From Deefgea piscis (lineage in GTDB: Bacteria > Pseudomonadota > Gammaproteobacteria > Burkholderiales > Chitinibacteraceae): DNA of 64,000 bases. The translations under genes and the position numbers were made by a program. Position 1 is the stretch's first letter. Each line of letters begins with the position of its first letter. The DNA lies in the NCBI RefSeq assembly GCF_013284055.1, contig NZ_CP054143.1, forward strand, positions 806,001-870,000, written 5' to 3'. The notes beneath the pieces were generated by a model. It worked only from the letters and a program-made list of their open reading frames with translations. It had not been told where the DNA came from and searched no databases. Shown here piece after piece: positions 63,629-64,000 of the stretch.

Positions 63629-64000
63629 TTATGCCAGCCAGTGCTGAATCGGTAAAAAGTCGCGCAATAAAGCCGCTTCTGGCGAAGCCGCTTCTGGTTG
63701 ATAATCATAACGCCACGCCGCCATGGGTGGCATCGACATTAAAATCGATTCAGTGCGACCACCCGACTGCAAACCAAATAAAGTGCCACGATCCCAAACC
63801 AGATTAAATTCAACATAACGACCACGGCGATATGCTTGCCAATCGCGTTCACGCTGGCCATATTCCAAATCACGGCGGCGCGCCACAATCGGGGTATACG
63901 CCGGTAAAAAGGCATCGCCCACCGATTGCATCATTGCCAAGCTTTGCGCAAAACCCAGCTCAGAAAAATCATCAAAGAAAATCCCACCAATGCCGCGCGC
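63629..64000 (-). CDS. hemF: Oxygen-dependent coproporphyrinogen III oxidase (partial)
   Basis: HemF converts coproporphyrinogen III to protoporphyrinogen IX in heme synthesis. Only the C-terminal 123 codons plus stop are in the window; the start lies beyond base 64000. Family motifs [30 protein letters not shown] and [12 protein letters not shown] are clear. Confidence 0.95.
   Translation of the reverse strand, partial: ARGIGGIFFDDFSELGFAQSLAMMQSVGDAFLPAYTPIVARRRDLEYGQRERDWQAYRRGRYVEFNLVWDRGTLFGLQSGGRTESILMSMPPMAAWRYDYQPEAASPEAALLRDFLPIQHWLA

Overview
The window looks like the chromosome of a betaproteobacterium, most probably of the order Neisseriales (Chitinibacteraceae/Chromobacteriaceae type). 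This is inferred from the arrangement tRNA-Tyr/Gly/Thr-tuf-tRNA-Trp-secE-nusG-rplKAJL-rpoBC-rpsLG-fusA-tuf-rpsJ running straight into the S10 and spc ribosomal clusters, and from the character of the proteins; no database search was possible. Nearly all genes are intact. There is no sign of an integrated phage, IS element, CRISPR array or rRNA operon.

Region 1 (1-28.6 kb, all minus strand) is the transcription/translation cluster. Read in the direction of transcription it holds three tRNA genes, tufB, tRNA-Trp, secE, nusG, rplKAJL, rpoB, rpoC, rpsL, rpsG, fusA, tufA, rpsJ, rplCDWB, rpsS, rplV, rpsC, rplP, rpmC, rpsQ, rplNXE, rpsNH, rplFR, rpsE, rpmD, rplO and the first three quarters of secY. 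Structured intergenic RNAs mark its internal boundaries: the tRNA-Trp/secE hairpin, the L10 leader, the rplL/rpoB attenuator, the rpoC/rpsL stem, a strong terminator between rpsJ and rplC, and a terminator plus three-way junction between rpsQ and rplN.

Region 2 (28.6-40.5 kb) is housekeeping: lgt, ilvD (plus strand), two identical tRNA-Phe genes, a DUF456-type membrane protein, a phoU-ppx-corA run (phosphate/polyphosphate and Mg transport), rpiA, marC, and a translationally coupled pair of TPR proteins, one ending in a degenerate GGDEF domain.

Region 3 (40.5-53.7 kb) holds two complete glutamate synthase gene sets, both on the minus strand. The outer set (gltB/gltD, 48990-53654 and 47527-48990) and the inner set (42020-46459 and 40527-41939) are clearly diverged. 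They are separated by a small unidentified protein gene with a structured leader and by a MITE-like inverted repeat.

Region 4 (53.9-63.4 kb) is a chemotaxis cluster: an MCP-like protein on the plus strand, and a minus-strand operon cheY-STAS-cheA-mcp-cheW-cheR-cheB ending in a receiver protein with a degenerate EAL domain. The C-terminal part of hemF (heme synthesis) fills the right end.
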